From positions 4,030,001 to 4,094,000 of the forward strand of contig CP082230.1 in assembly GCA_019856515.1 (NCBI GenBank): a stretch of DNA of 64,000 nt. Direction: 5' to 3'. A program made the translations under genes and the position numbers. This document shows positions 1-9,299 of this stretch, piece by piece. This DNA is from Prolixibacteraceae bacterium. Its GTDB lineage: Bacteria > Bacteroidota > Bacteroidia > Bacteroidales > Prolixibacteraceae. The notes beneath the pieces were generated by a model that was not told where the DNA came from, made no database searches, and worked only from the letters and a program-made list of their open reading frames with translations. How positions within the stretch are numbered: position 1 is the stretch's first letter; each line of letters starts with the position of its first letter.

Positions 1-1583
1 GCTGTATTCCCATTGCAAACAGGTTCTACTGGATAGTGATTCTCAACAACTGGTCTTTTTTTTGTAATCAATGGATGATGGTATTTCATATCTCCTTTTG
101 CAATTACGTCATCTGACTCTTTAATCGATATTTTTGTTTTTGTTTTAATCACAGAACCATAATTGTTATTATAACCTCCTGAAAGATTAAAAACTAGCTC
201 TTTGACTTTAGCCGAAATTCCAGCTTTAAAATCCCAAGTTGTTTGGCGAGTAAATGTTGTTTCAACTTCAGTCTCAAATTTGTTATTGTTATAATCTTGC
301 TCAACTAATACCCAAGCTACTGTTGTTGATTCTTTTGCAATATCCCATTCAAAAAGCCATACTCCATATTCCCCGTTTGGCCTAAACCATTTTGATGTAA
401 TTCGGTTCTTATCTTTGGTCCTCATTTGATAATTGTTTTCACTATGATTAAACCATGTTGGAATTGTTCTATCGTTAGAAACTGTAATAATATCAAATAG
501 ATCTTCCCCCTTTACTGAAAATGAATATGGTTGTTGTGTGGTTGACCCATCAAGCCATTGATGTTTTAATATTAGAACGAACTCCCATGCACCTTCTGTC
601 CAGATTCCTTTTATTATCTCACTTGAACTTGCATATCTTTTTTCCACGGTAAAACTTGTAAATTTTGGATCATTATTTTCAAGTAATATTTTTCCAGTAG
701 TCGGATGTAAATTATTATTATCATTAATTAAATCATCACAAAGACTTCCATTAACTCGGAATTGAATTAATTTCTCTTCAATATTCTTTTTTCGATTAAG
801 TAGTTTCGAATCATTTTTAATATTGTAATATACATAATCACGTTGACATATTGGAGTGTTTGTTTTTTTATATGCTTCAATCAATCTAGAGTATATACGT
901 TTTCCTGAAAGATAATCTAAAGTGTCCCCTCCTCTTGAAACATTCTGTTCTCTCCATTCAGACCATTTCGTAGATTTCGAATTGTTATAATTAGGGTTGT
1001 ATGAATTTTTTGCAAATTCGTATTTTGCTTCGGTAGACTTTGTTGCAGGAGTTTTTACAATCATTCTCTCATTGTTCTTGACTACAAGTAACGGAAATTT
1101 TGGGATTTCATTTTTCCCAATATAGTATACCTTTTCTCCATTACCATAAACGGTATTTTCAGTGTTTCCAGCTTCTGCTGCGACACCAATGCGGTTATTT
1201 GAGATATCCCATTTTTCTGCACTCATTCCACCTGCAAATTCTAGGTTTGGAAGTAAAATATTGATAAGCGGAGCACTTTTTTCGATCTGATCCAATGTAT
1301 TTGCATCCTCAGCGTATACATCTAGAGCTTGTTTAAAAGTGAGTCCTTCTTTGACTTCTTTGTTCTTTATTTTACCATAAAGAATATCATAGTCACAATC
1401 GAACTGCTTTAGTGCTTCTCTTTGAATAAAGCCTCGAACACCTTCATCATTGTACACTGCTTTAGAAAGAATCTTAGCGAATTTGGTTTGTGCTTCGCTC
1501 TGAGAAATGGTAGGCAAGATTTCAAAAGCACTTGCATCTACTGCTTGACTAGTTGGTTCTATTGCTTCTTGTTGGCACGACAT
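1..1583 (-). CDS. Large surface lipoprotein, 3' end beyond window
   Basis: Open from ATG 1583 to the left edge (about 527 residues seen). I recognise no family. The N-terminus starts MSCQQEA, the mature end of a lipoprotein, but the signal peptide is encoded just upstream in another frame (see 1584-1630). The body is polar, rich in Asn, Lys, Trp and Thr; a region about 170 residues long before the left edge alternates hydrophobic and polar residues (TTFTRQTTWDFKAG, FNLSGGYNNNYGS), as expected of beta structure. With one more G in the tract at 1588-1594 the product would be an exported, lipidated protein. As written it would start at 1583 and stay in the cytoplasm. A decayed duplicate of its 5' end lies at 4986-5117. 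Coding is secure; function unknown. Confidence 0.75.
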   Translation of the reverse strand, partial: MSCQQEAIEPTSQAVDASAFEILPTISQSEAQTKFAKILSKAVYNDEGVRGFIQREALKQFDCDYDILYGKIKNKEVKEGLTFKQALDVYAEDANTLDQIEKSAPLINILLPNLEFAGGMSAEKWDISNNRIGVAAEAGNTENTVYGNGEKVYYIGKNEIPKFPLLVVKNNERMIVKTPATKSTEAKYEFAKNSYNPNYNNSKSTKWSEWREQNVSRGGDTLDYLSGKRIYSRLIEAYKKTNTPICQRDYVYYNIKNDSKLLNRKKNIEEKLIQFRVNGSLCDDLINDNNNLHPTTGKILLENNDPKFTSFTVEKRYASSSEIIKGIWTEGAWEFVLILKHQWLDGSTTQQPYSFSVKGEDLFDIITVSNDRTIPTWFNHSENNYQMRTKDKNRITSKWFRPNGEYGVWLFEWDIAKESTTVAWVLVEQDYNNNKFETEVETTFTRQTTWDFKAGISAKVKELVFNLSGGYNNNYGSVIKTKTKISIKESDDVIAKGDMKYHHPLITKKRPVVENHYPVEPVCNGNT

Positions 1584-1630
1584 TATACCCCCCCTAGAAC
1601 AATAAGTGAAAAGATTAATTTTTTCATCAT
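1584..1630 (-). promoter_or_regulatory. Out-of-frame signal peptide with G7 tract
   Basis: Reading leftward from ATG 1630 gives MMKKLIFSLIVLGG, then V and a stop, because the G7 tract (C7 at 1588-1594 on the plus strand) puts the following gene out of frame. With eight Gs the reading becomes MMKKLIFSLIVLGGGIMSC and continues into the large ORF, giving a textbook lipoprotein signal (Lys-Lys, hydrophobic core, lipobox IMSC). The tract therefore either switches the protein by slippage or carries a one-base sequencing deletion. Confidence 0.65.
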
Positions 1631-2520
1631 AAAAAATATTAAATTATGTTGATACAATTATAATGTATTATCACATGTGTTTTATATCGTTTTTGTATTT
1701 TAACAAATAACTTGTTGGGTGGGGTTAATCTTGTGTTTGTTGGTTTATTGATTGTTTTGGATGTGTTATTGGGCTATTGTTATTGACAATAAGTGATATT
1801 TTAAAATATTGACATGTCATTTTTAAGGTTTGGCAGGTGTTTGTGTTTTAAATTGAATTTAAAATGACATATATATTTATTGTTTCGTAGGGAGTATTCG
1901 GAGATAGATCATATATAGTCTTTCTTATTTAATTGTTTTTAATACTATTTCTGCTCTGAAAGTGAAGTACAGGGGATAGAAACTACTCTTTGCCTTAAGG
2001 TCGAAGGTGTGAACCAATCCTGTCTATCCCATCGAAGTGGATTTGCTTAGTTTGTGCCAATTCATTGGTACGCCGTGCGACTCTGCATCGCATACAATCT
2101 CTGCTCGATGATTTATTTGTGTACATGGTTTGTGTTGGATTTTATGATGTGTGTGGAGGTATCCCTCTCGTGCCAATGAATTGGCACAAACCATGTCGTA
2201 TTGGATGTGGAATGGATGACGTGTATGAAATATATCACGAAGGGAAATATAGCCACGGATTAAACGGATTATCACTGATCTGGTTGATGCACACGGTTAA
2301 AAGAACCATTAAGACACTACGGATTTTGTCTATGCTGCAACATTCCCTGAAAGGGAAATAGAACATAGCCCAGTGCGAAGCGCTGGGGATAGATAAAAAG
2401 AAATACACGAGGGCTGTAAGTCCGCCCCCATTATTTGTCAACATAGTACGCAGATGAATCCTAAAGTTGTCGCTCTCTTGTGGCACGATGCCGAGCTGGA
2501 GCTCGGCGTTCCCAGCGGTG
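1595..2520. repeat. Direct repeat copy A (~0.9 kb)
   Basis: Nearly identical to 5086-6010. It starts inside the signal-peptide/leader region of the large lipoprotein, continues through an AT-rich stretch, then a module starting around 1960 and a 365-bp module with the words GAGGTATCCCTCTCGTGCC, CCCAGTGCGAAGCGCTGGG and GGGCTGTAAGTCCG. No convincing gene lies in it. Short ORFs on both strands come from the repeat. Confidence 0.85.
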
Positions 2521-2720
2521 GAGGTATCCCTCTCGTGCCAATGAATTGGCACAAACCATGTCGTATTGGATGTGGAATGGATGACGTGTATGAAATATAT
2601 CACGAAGGGAAATATATCCACGGATTATCACTGATCTGGTTGATGGGCACGGGATGGGACAACCGCTGGGAACGCTGAGCTTCGCTCGGCATCGTGTGTC
2701 AACCCTACTATCGAGCAAGA
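2157..2720. repeat. Modular intergenic repeat, unit plus partial unit
   Basis: A ~365-bp unit runs from about 2157 to 2521. It restarts with GAGGTATCCCTCTCGTGCC at 2521 and breaks off near 2690, where its end module meets the truncated C11 peptidase gene. The same unit recurs at 5647-6011 and 6012-6367, and in diverged or inverted form near 9040-9260 and 10190-10300. This marks a dispersed modular repeat family of this genome with no transposase in view. Confidence 0.75.
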
Positions 2721-3302
2721 TAACCGTGATGCAACGTGGTAGTCGGTATTGTTTTGTAGTTCTGAAGCCACCTCTACACTTCCCATCAAACAGGCATCGA
2801 AAAGGATATATTTAAATTTGGTTGGCAATGCCGTTGCGAGATCATGGATCTCCATAGTAGATTGCTTGTCTACACCGAATGATTTGGTCTTCGGTTTCGG
2901 CACAGGAAACCATGACGTTCCATGTGACCATAATATCAATCCATACTGCTGGGATGGATATCTCTCGATTACCTCTTTAAGTACCTGATGGAGGGTATGG
3001 CTATCCGCCGAGTTTTGATCGGGATATTGTTTAACTACTTGTCGGTGGATAGCCGTACCATTCTTTTTGTTTAGCTCCATAAGGTAAGAGCTTTTGTCTC
3101 CTTTATCCATAAAAACCACGATCTTCTGATCCTCCTTTATGCCTTCTACCATATCATATACATTCAACAGCGCATTGCCTTTTAGAACATTATCCGCAGC
3201 CATATAGATCACTAATGTCTCGCTGGCTTGTGGTTTTAAGGTGTCAGTTTGCTTACAGCTGAAGCATATGATAGCAAAGACAATAAATAGGAGGTGTTTC
3301 AT
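2628..3302 (-). pseudogene. C11 (clostripain-type) cysteine peptidase lipoprotein, C-terminally truncated
   Basis: The lipoprotein signal has its lipobox Cys at residue 16 (CFSC). The C11 fold follows with the opening ETLVIYMAADNVL and the catalytic pair His127 (LWSHGTSW) and Cys171 (FDACLMGSVEV). The family is usually well over 350 residues. Here homology stops after DYHVAS (about residue 192) and the last ~32 residues come from the modular repeat that abuts the gene at about 2690-2725. The catalytic dyad is present but the C-terminal part of the domain is gone, so activity is doubtful. Family members cleave after Arg or Lys in secreted or periplasmic substrates. A second, shorter relic of the family is at 4109-4200. 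Confidence 0.75.
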
Positions 3303-3396
3303 CTTTGTTTTAATTAAATGTTTTTAAGAAGAATAGATGTCTCAAAATAGTAATGAGGTATTTATTTGCTCGTACTTTTTGAGTGCATAGTACTAC

Positions 3397-3957
3397 TTAT
3401 TGTTTGTCCTTCTTATAATATAATTTCATATCAGTTATGTAAACAGCCCTAGGGTCTTCGAGATTCGTAATTTCGGCTGTCATGTCTATTATAATTGTGT
3501 CATTCTTGAATTGTATTGAATTAAAGGTGTCATTCTTATTTCCCTTTGTTGTAATGTGTGTTTTAAAAAGAAGACTTTGATCTATAGATCGATTACATTC
3601 TTTACTATCTATATTCCAATATTCATAATCTAAAGCAACATTATTTGGGTATTCGATATGGTCAACAACAGCTTTAGGTATTTCATAAATGAAATATGTA
3701 CGGCCAATACTATTGTAAATAGAAAGTTTAAATTGAGGTGAGCTTGGATCGAAGCCTAATCCGTATCCTGAAGATTCAAATTCCGTAAGAAGATCTTCAA
3801 ATTTTCCATTCTTATTAATATCAATTTTTTCTGAAGATTCCCATGCTACCATCTTGTAGTCCCCAAGAATATAGTTTGGTATATTATTTAGATCTTCATT
3901 TGTTTTACAAGAGTTGAAAAGAATTAAACAACCAATTATTTTAAATAAATATTTCAT
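3397..3957 (-). CDS. Small lipoprotein, GxYK/EF-loop paralog family, member 1
   Basis: This 186-residue protein has a signal peptide and lipobox ending at Cys17 (LFNSC). After it come YILGDYKMVAWES and DINKNGKFEDLLTEF. The same two blocks occur in the proteins at 4276-4920 and 9300-9974, so these are paralogs. The D-x-N-x-N-G loop resembles a calcium-binding EF-hand/dockerin loop, and the GxYKLV start recalls lipocalin-like Bacteroidetes lipoproteins; both are inference. Function unknown. It is read in the same direction as its neighbours but separated by gaps with gene relics. Confidence 0.8.
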   Translation of the reverse strand: MKYLFKIIGCLILFNSCKTNEDLNNIPNYILGDYKMVAWESSEKIDINKNGKFEDLLTEFESSGYGLGFDPSSPQFKLSIYNSIGRTYFIYEIPKAVVDHIEYPNNVALDYEYWNIDSKECNRSIDQSLLFKTHITTKGNKNDTFNSIQFKNDTIIIDMTAEITNLEDPRAVYITDMKLYYKKDKQ

Positions 3958-4028
3958 AAGTAGTAAGTATTAAGTATTAAAAAAAGTAGAACAATTGAAG
4001 TTGTGTTCAATTGTTCTAACTGTTATTA

Positions 4029-4108
4029 TTTTAGTCCATATATCTTGATGGATTCTCCTTATTAAGAGCAGGAGGTTCTTCTCCTGGTACAACTAAAACC
4101 ATTGGTCT
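4029..4108 (-). pseudogene. 3' end relic of a lipoprotein-type gene
   Basis: Leftward translation gives NGRPMVLVVPGEEPPALN followed by KENPSRYMD and a stop at 4029-4031, with no start. It lies in another frame from the C11 relic it abuts. It may be the 3' end of a duplicate of the large left-edge lipoprotein, whose visible end (EPVCNGN) has a similar CNG motif, but the left-edge gene is cut before this could be compared. Confidence 0.35.
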
Positions 4109-4200
4109 ACCATTGCATTCCCTTTGAGATCATTATCCGATGCCATATAGATCACTAATGTTTTGCTGGATTGTGGCATTGTGCGAATAGATCTTTTGTC
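4109..4200 (-). pseudogene. C11 peptidase fragment
   Basis: Leftward translation reads PQSSKTLVIYMASDNDLKGN, matching PQASETLVIYMAADNVLKGN of the C11 gene at 2628-3302. Only about 30 residues remain; no catalytic residues are present. It is a relic of a second C11 gene or of a duplicated 5' end. Confidence 0.7.
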
Positions 4201-4275
4201 GCTGGGGAATATGCGTTTTTGAAGGGTTAATCATGTATATGTTGATACTTCACTCCGCCATTAAAGTTTTGATAA

Positions 4276-4920
4276 TTATTTATCAGTGAAGTCGTCTTTA
4301 TCTAGTGTGATTGACGGAGCTATTTTAGATGCTTTGTCTATATCATTGTCAAGATACTTGTATATTAATTTTAGCTTAATTAATTCACTTGCTTTTTTCT
4401 TTTGGTTGTAATATATTGAGTTGATGGAGATAATAAGCATATTGTTGTGATATATAATTTGATTAATTCCACCATAACTACTACCACTGTTATCACCGTT
4501 TAAATTAAATTTAATAGCACCATTGTTGTCATATGGACAAAGAGTTTTTTCTGCTGTTGCATACCACCTTCTACTCATGTTTTTGTCAAAGTATTTGTCT
4601 GGAATCTCTTTGATGTCTAAAACTTGTCCTGGAACCTGAAAAAGAAAAACTGCTGCTGGCTTATTATTATAGTCTTTACCTAAACCGAGATGAAGAAATT
4701 TATTTCTATTATTTGTTAAGAAAACATTGTCTCCAGTAGTGAATTCGGTATAGAAGCCTTCTATTTTACCGTTATAATTGATGTCTGAGTTAAACGATGG
4801 TGCATCTACTCCTACAAGTTTATAGTGCCCTTCGATGTACGAAGGAACTTCAGGAGTTTCCTCTTTAGAACACGAGAATAGTGTGATTAATAGGATAAAT
4901 AATAAGTTTGTTTTTTTCAT
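4276..4920 (-). CDS. Small lipoprotein, GxYK/EF-loop paralog family, member 2
   Basis: This 214-residue protein has a clear lipoprotein signal (lipobox Cys at residue 17, LFSC), then YIEGHYKLVGVDAP, the loop DINYNGKIEGFYTEFTTGDN, and a VFLFQVPG strand matched by LFEFAVPG in member 3. It is paralogous to 3397-3957 and 9300-9974 and probably sits on the cell surface or periplasmic face. It lies between two relics (4029-4200 and 4986-5117) in place of what may once have been a second copy of the large lipoprotein. Function unknown. Confidence 0.82.
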   Translation of the reverse strand: MKKTNLLFILLITLFSCSKEETPEVPSYIEGHYKLVGVDAPSFNSDINYNGKIEGFYTEFTTGDNVFLTNNRNKFLHLGLGKDYNNKPAAVFLFQVPGQVLDIKEIPDKYFDKNMSRRWYATAEKTLCPYDNNGAIKFNLNGDNSGSSYGGINQIIYHNNMLIISINSIYYNQKKKASELIKLKLIYKYLDNDIDKASKIAPSITLDKDDFTDK

Positions 4921-4985
4921 AGCGTAATTTTAATAGGAGTCAGACTGAAGTAATAATCTATCTGACTAAAGGTTAATATTCTAAT

Positions 4986-5117
4986 CTATAAGATATCAAA
5001 GGTATTTGTATCTACTGTTTTACTTGTTGTATCCATGGCTTCTTGTTGGTATAACATTATACCTCCCCCCCCCCCCTTTTTTTTTAATACAATAAGTGAA
5101 AAGATTAGTTTTTTCAT
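4986..5117 (-). pseudogene. 5' relic of the G-tract lipoprotein duplicate
   Basis: From ATG 5117 the signal peptide reads MKKLIFSLIVL, as in the left-edge gene. It then meets A9 and G12 tracts (plus-strand T9 at 5077-5085, C12 at 5065-5076). In the downstream frame the text reads IMLYQQEAMDTTSKTVDTNT, parallel to IMSCQQEAIEPTSQAVDASA of the left-edge gene, then stops after FDIL at 4986. The lipobox Cys is changed to Tyr and the rest of the gene is gone. Confidence 0.75.
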
Positions 5118-6010
5118 TATAAAAAATATTAAATTATATTGATGTAATTATAATGTATTAACACATTTATTTTGCGTTGTTTGTATGTTTTAACATATGA
5201 CTTGTTGGGTGGGGCTAGTCTTGTATTTGTTGGTTTATTGATTGTTTTGGATGTGTTATTGGGCTATTGTTGTTGGCAATAAGTGATATTTTAAAATATT
5301 GACATGTCATTTTTAAGGTTTGGCAGGTGTTTGTGTTTTAAATTGAATTTAAAATGACATATATGTTTATTGTTTCGTAGGGAGTATTCGGAGATAGATC
5401 ATATATAGTCTTTCTTATTTAATTGTTTTTAATACTATTTCTGCTCTGAAAGTGAAGTACAGGGGATAGAAACTACTCTTTGCCTTAAGGTCGAAGGTGT
5501 GAACCAATCCTGTCTATCCCATCGAAGTGGATTTGCTTAGTTTGTGCCAATTCATTGGTACGCCGTGCGCCTCTGCATCGCATACAACCTCTGCTCGATG
5601 ATTTATTTGTGTACATGGTTTGTGTTGGATTTTATGATGTGTGTGGAGGTATCCCTCTCGTGCCAATGAATTGGCACAAACCATGTCGTATTGGATGTGG
5701 AATGGATGACGTGTATGAAATATATCACGAAGGGAAATATAGCCACGGATTAAACGGATTATCACTGATCTGGTTGATGCACACGGTTAAAAGAACCATT
5801 AAGACACTACGGATTTTGTCTATGCTGCAACATTCCCTGAAAGGGAAATAGAACATAGCCCAGTGCGAAGCGCTGGGTATAGATAAAAAGAAATACACGA
5901 GGGCTGTAAGTCCGACCCCATTATTTGTCAACATAGTACGCAGATGAATCCTAAGGTTGTCGCTCTCTTGTGGCACGATGCCGAGCTGGAGCTCGGCGTT
6001 CCCAGCGGTT
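5086..6010. repeat. Direct repeat copy B (~0.9 kb)
   Basis: Nearly identical partner of 1595-2520, including the leader of the lipoprotein relic, the AT-rich stretch and the modular units. Similarity is lower in the first ~100 bases and very high afterwards. Recombination between the copies would delete or invert gene content between 2.5 and 5 kb. Confidence 0.85.
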
Positions 6011-6425
6011 GAGGTATCCCTCTCGTGCCAATGAATTGGCCCAAACTAAGTCGTGCTGGATGTGGAATGGATGACGTGTATGAAATATATCACGAAGGGA
6101 AATATAGCCACGGATTATCACTGATCTGGTTGATGCGCACGGTAAAAAGAACCATTAAGACACTACGGATTTTGTCTATACTGCAACATTCCCTGAAAGG
6201 GAAATAGAACATAGCCCAGTGCGAAGCGCTGGGTATAGATAAAAAGAAATACACGAGGGCTGTAAGTCCGACCCCATTATTTGTCAACATAGTACGCAGA
6301 TGAATCCTAAGGTTGTCGCTCTCTTGTGGCACGATGCCGAGCTGGAGCTCGGCGTTCCCAGCGGTGGAGGTATCCCTCTCGTGCCAATGAATTGGCCCAA
6401 ACTAAGTCGTGCTGGATGTGGAGTT
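5647..6425. repeat. Tandem modular repeat, two units plus partial third
   Basis: Units start at about 5647, 6012 and 6368 (periods 365 and 356). Each contains, in order, GAGGTATCCCTCTCGTGCC, an ATTGGC inverted word, ACGGATTA words, CCCTGAAAGGG, CCCAGTGCGAAGCGCTGGG, GGGCTGTAAGTCCG and GATGCCGAGCTGGAGCTCGG. The last four are short palindromes or near-palindromes, so the RNA would form a chain of hairpins. Confidence 0.8.
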
Positions 6426-6777
6426 TGTTTCTAAGAGATGTGCGCATCTCATCTTTTTATGTTGAAGTTATAGCTCAGTACTCTCAGTTTTTGAATTCAA
6501 TGATATTTACATTTTCTCTTTCTCTCCTACCATTCGATGTCTTTTTCTTTTTCTAATGATCACTATTTTCGCATAAATACTTATGTCGGTAATATAATTA
6601 TCACTCTTGTGTTACATCTGTGGTAATAAATAAGGGAATGGAAGGATAAATTTGGTAGTTAATAATTATATCAGTTGAATTGGGTGCATTTCAATATATA
6701 GCTGATAGAAGAGATTAAATACACAACTAAATCACCAATCCTATGCGATTTGTAGTATTGGTCTAAAATCCTTGAGT
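6426..6777. other. Intergenic, leader of the GH3 gene
   Basis: AT-rich spacer between the repeat and the GH3 gene. Apart from a short AGATGTGCGCATCT palindrome near 6436-6449 I see no gene, RNA or clear promoter. Confidence 0.5.
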
Positions 6778-8880
6778 ATGAGAAGTTATTTATTGGTTCT
6801 AATATGTTTTATGCTTTCTAGTTTGGGCTTTGCACAAACAGATGTGAATTCGAAAGTGGAGTCGTTACTGCTGAGAATGACGATAGAAGAGAAAATTGAT
6901 CTTATCGGTGGTTATAAAGGTTTTAATACAAGGGGTGTTCCTCGTTTAAATGTCCCAACGATGCGCTTTACAGATGGTCCGATGGGAGTGAAGGATAAGA
7001 AGAAAAAATTTACGGCTTACCCTGCGACGATTTGCGCTGCAGCGACATGGAATAGGGATCTTGTTTTTCAAATGGGGCAGTCTATCGCTTCAGATGTAAA
7101 GACCATTGATAAAGATGTTTTGCTTGCTCCGGGGGTTAATTTGTATCGTGTGCCACAGTGTGGTCGTAATTTTGAGTATATGGGAGAAGACCCATATTTA
7201 ACCTCTCAGATGGCTGTAGCATATATCAGAGGAGTTCAAGATATGGGGGTGGTTGCGACAGTGAAACATTTTGTGGCTAACAATCAGGATTATGATCGCC
7301 ATAGAGTAAGTTCAGAAGTGGACGAACGTGCATTGCATGAGATCTATTTCCCTCCATTTAAGGCTGCGGTTCAAGAGGCTGCGGTCGGAGCGATCATGAC
7401 CTCTTATAATCCTCTTAATGGGGTACATACTTCTGAATCGCACTACTTAATAGAGGACGTTCTGAGGGAAAAGTGGGGCTTTAAAGGGGTGGTAATGTCA
7501 GATTGGGTCTCTGTTTATAGTACGGATGCTTTTAAGGCTGGATTGGATTTGGAAATGCCGAGACCTCAATATTTAAATGTAGAGAGTGTAAAACCTATCG
7601 TGCTTTCATCTCCTGATAGCATGAAGCTTTTAGATGATAAGGTTCGACGGATTCTTACTTTTACACTCAACCATCAGAAAGATAAATATAGTAAGCAAGG
7701 TGTTGATCTTGCTTCACGAGAGGAGTGTGCTAAGAGCGTGGCAGAAGAGGGAATTGTTTTGTTGAAGAACAAACGATCTCTACTCCCTATTGAAGGGGTA
7801 GGAATGAAGAGAATACTCGTTGTTGGGCCTAATGCAAAACAGAGCATGTATAGTGGTGGAGGTGCAGCGAAAGTGAAGGCGGCGAAACCTCTGTCTTTTT
7901 ATGATAGCATGGTGGCATCTGCTCCTAATAATTATGAAATAGACTTGTTGGAGTTGCCTAAAAATGATGCGTATACTAACGACGGTTTATCAGATGACTT
8001 TGTTTCTAAACTATATGCTGTGCCTGGGTATGATGTGGTGGTGGCCTTTGTTGGCTTTACCAGTAATATTGAAGGTGAGGGACATGATAGACCTTTTGGT
8101 TTGCCTATGTTTCAGAATGATTTGATCGGAGCTTTGGCACAACGTAATCGTAATACTGTGGTGGTGATCAACGCAGGTGGTGGGGTTGCGATGCCTTGGG
8201 TGGATAAAGTCGGAGCTATTGTTCACAGTTGGTATCCTGGTCAAGAAGGAGGTCGTGCTCTAGCTAATATTCTCTATGGGAAGGTCAACCCTTCTGGTAA
8301 GCTTCCTATTACTATCGAGAAGCGTTGGGAAGACAATGCTGCTTCTGCTAGCTATGATATAAACCATGCGAAGTTGGATAGTAAACCGCTTTATAGTATT
8401 CATGGTAAACCTCACAAGATGGGTAAGGAGTTCTACAAAGAGGGTGTTTTTACTGGTTACCGTCATTTTGATCATGTCAAGAAGAAACCTCTGTTTGCTT
8501 TTGGTTCTGGATTAAGCTATACGAAATTTAAACTTGGTTCGGTCTCGATGGATCGCAATATCGTTTCGGATATGGAGACCGTAAAACTGACTTTGACTGT
8601 AAAGAACTGTGGAGATAGAAGCGGTTCGGAGACTGTTCAACTGTATGTTCACGATATGAAGCCTAAGGTAGTAAGACCAATGAAAGAGTTAAAGTTGTTT
8701 CAGAAAGTATTTTTAGAAGCTGGAGCATCAAAAGAGGTGACTTTTCATGTAAAGAGAGATATGTTTGCTTTTTATGATGTGGAGAGACATGACTGGGCTG
8801 TTCATGCTGGTAAATATCAATTATTGATAGGAGATGCGAGTGATAATATAGTTATTCGAAAGAAAGTAGAAGTAAGATAG
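6778..8880 (+). CDS. GH3 family beta-glucosidase, secreted
   Basis: A 700-residue glycoside hydrolase family 3 enzyme that releases terminal beta-linked sugars (typically glucose or xylose) from oligosaccharides. A signal peptide of about 20 residues ends at GFAQ. The TIM-barrel half carries GVNLYRVPQCGRNFEYMGEDP, VKHFVANNQ and the nucleophile in VVMSDWVS (Asp242). The alpha/beta sandwich domain (about 330-560) has GEGHDR and NPSGKLP, and a C-terminal FnIII-like domain ends the protein. I chose ATG 6778; an in-frame TTG at 6772 adds two residues. It is monocistronic and faces the lipoprotein gene at 9300. Substrate cannot be assigned from sequence alone. Confidence 0.95.
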   Translation: MRSYLLVLICFMLSSLGFAQTDVNSKVESLLLRMTIEEKIDLIGGYKGFNTRGVPRLNVPTMRFTDGPMGVKDKKKKFTAYPATICAAATWNRDLVFQMGQSIASDVKTIDKDVLLAPGVNLYRVPQCGRNFEYMGEDPYLTSQMAVAYIRGVQDMGVVATVKHFVANNQDYDRHRVSSEVDERALHEIYFPPFKAAVQEAAVGAIMTSYNPLNGVHTSESHYLIEDVLREKWGFKGVVMSDWVSVYSTDAFKAGLDLEMPRPQYLNVESVKPIVLSSPDSMKLLDDKVRRILTFTLNHQKDKYSKQGVDLASREECAKSVAEEGIVLLKNKRSLLPIEGVGMKRILVVGPNAKQSMYSGGGAAKVKAAKPLSFYDSMVASAPNNYEIDLLELPKNDAYTNDGLSDDFVSKLYAVPGYDVVVAFVGFTSNIEGEGHDRPFGLPMFQNDLIGALAQRNRNTVVVINAGGGVAMPWVDKVGAIVHSWYPGQEGGRALANILYGKVNPSGKLPITIEKRWEDNAASASYDINHAKLDSKPLYSIHGKPHKMGKEFYKEGVFTGYRHFDHVKKKPLFAFGSGLSYTKFKLGSVSMDRNIVSDMETVKLTLTVKNCGDRSGSETVQLYVHDMKPKVVRPMKELKLFQKVFLEAGASKEVTFHVKRDMFAFYDVERHDWAVHAGKYQLLIGDASDNIVIRKKVEVR

Positions 8881-9299
8881 TTTAATACAACTCAGTATTT
8901 TGAATAGGCTTAGCTATTAGATTTTATGTTATCGTAATGATTTCAGTATCATCAGGGATGATCCATTTACATCATTCGAAGAGATCTAAAAGATTATATT
9001 GAAAGATAAACCTATTCAAAACAGTCCATCTGTATTTGCTGCAACCATGCGCTGAAAGTTTAACACTTTCTAGTCTAGGATTTTACACTAGGTGTGTATA
9101 ATTACCAACCACTAAGGGCTGTAAGTCGGATCCATCTCAAGATACTCGCTATAACAAATGGATATATAATGATCGGATTTACAGCCCTCTTATATCTTTG
9201 ACACTTATACCCAGCGCTTCGCACTGGGCTGTTAACTGTAGCACTTTCAGTGCATATTGCAATAACATAAGTTTGAAGAGATGATAGGTGTTGAATGTG
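8881..9299. repeat. Convergent intergenic region with inverted modular repeats
   Basis: From about 9040 to 9260 two diverged copies of the modular repeat face each other: CTGAAAG and GGGCTGTAAGTCGGATCC on the left, GATCGGATTTACAGCCC, CCCAGCGCTTCGCACTGGG and CTTTCAG on the right. Together they form a large imperfect hairpin between two convergent genes and may act as a two-way terminator. No gene is seen. Confidence 0.6.

Noticed and set aside
2024..6332. ORFs of 60-128 residues in the modular repeat
   Set aside because: Overlapping on both strands and cut at unit borders; no signal of coding.
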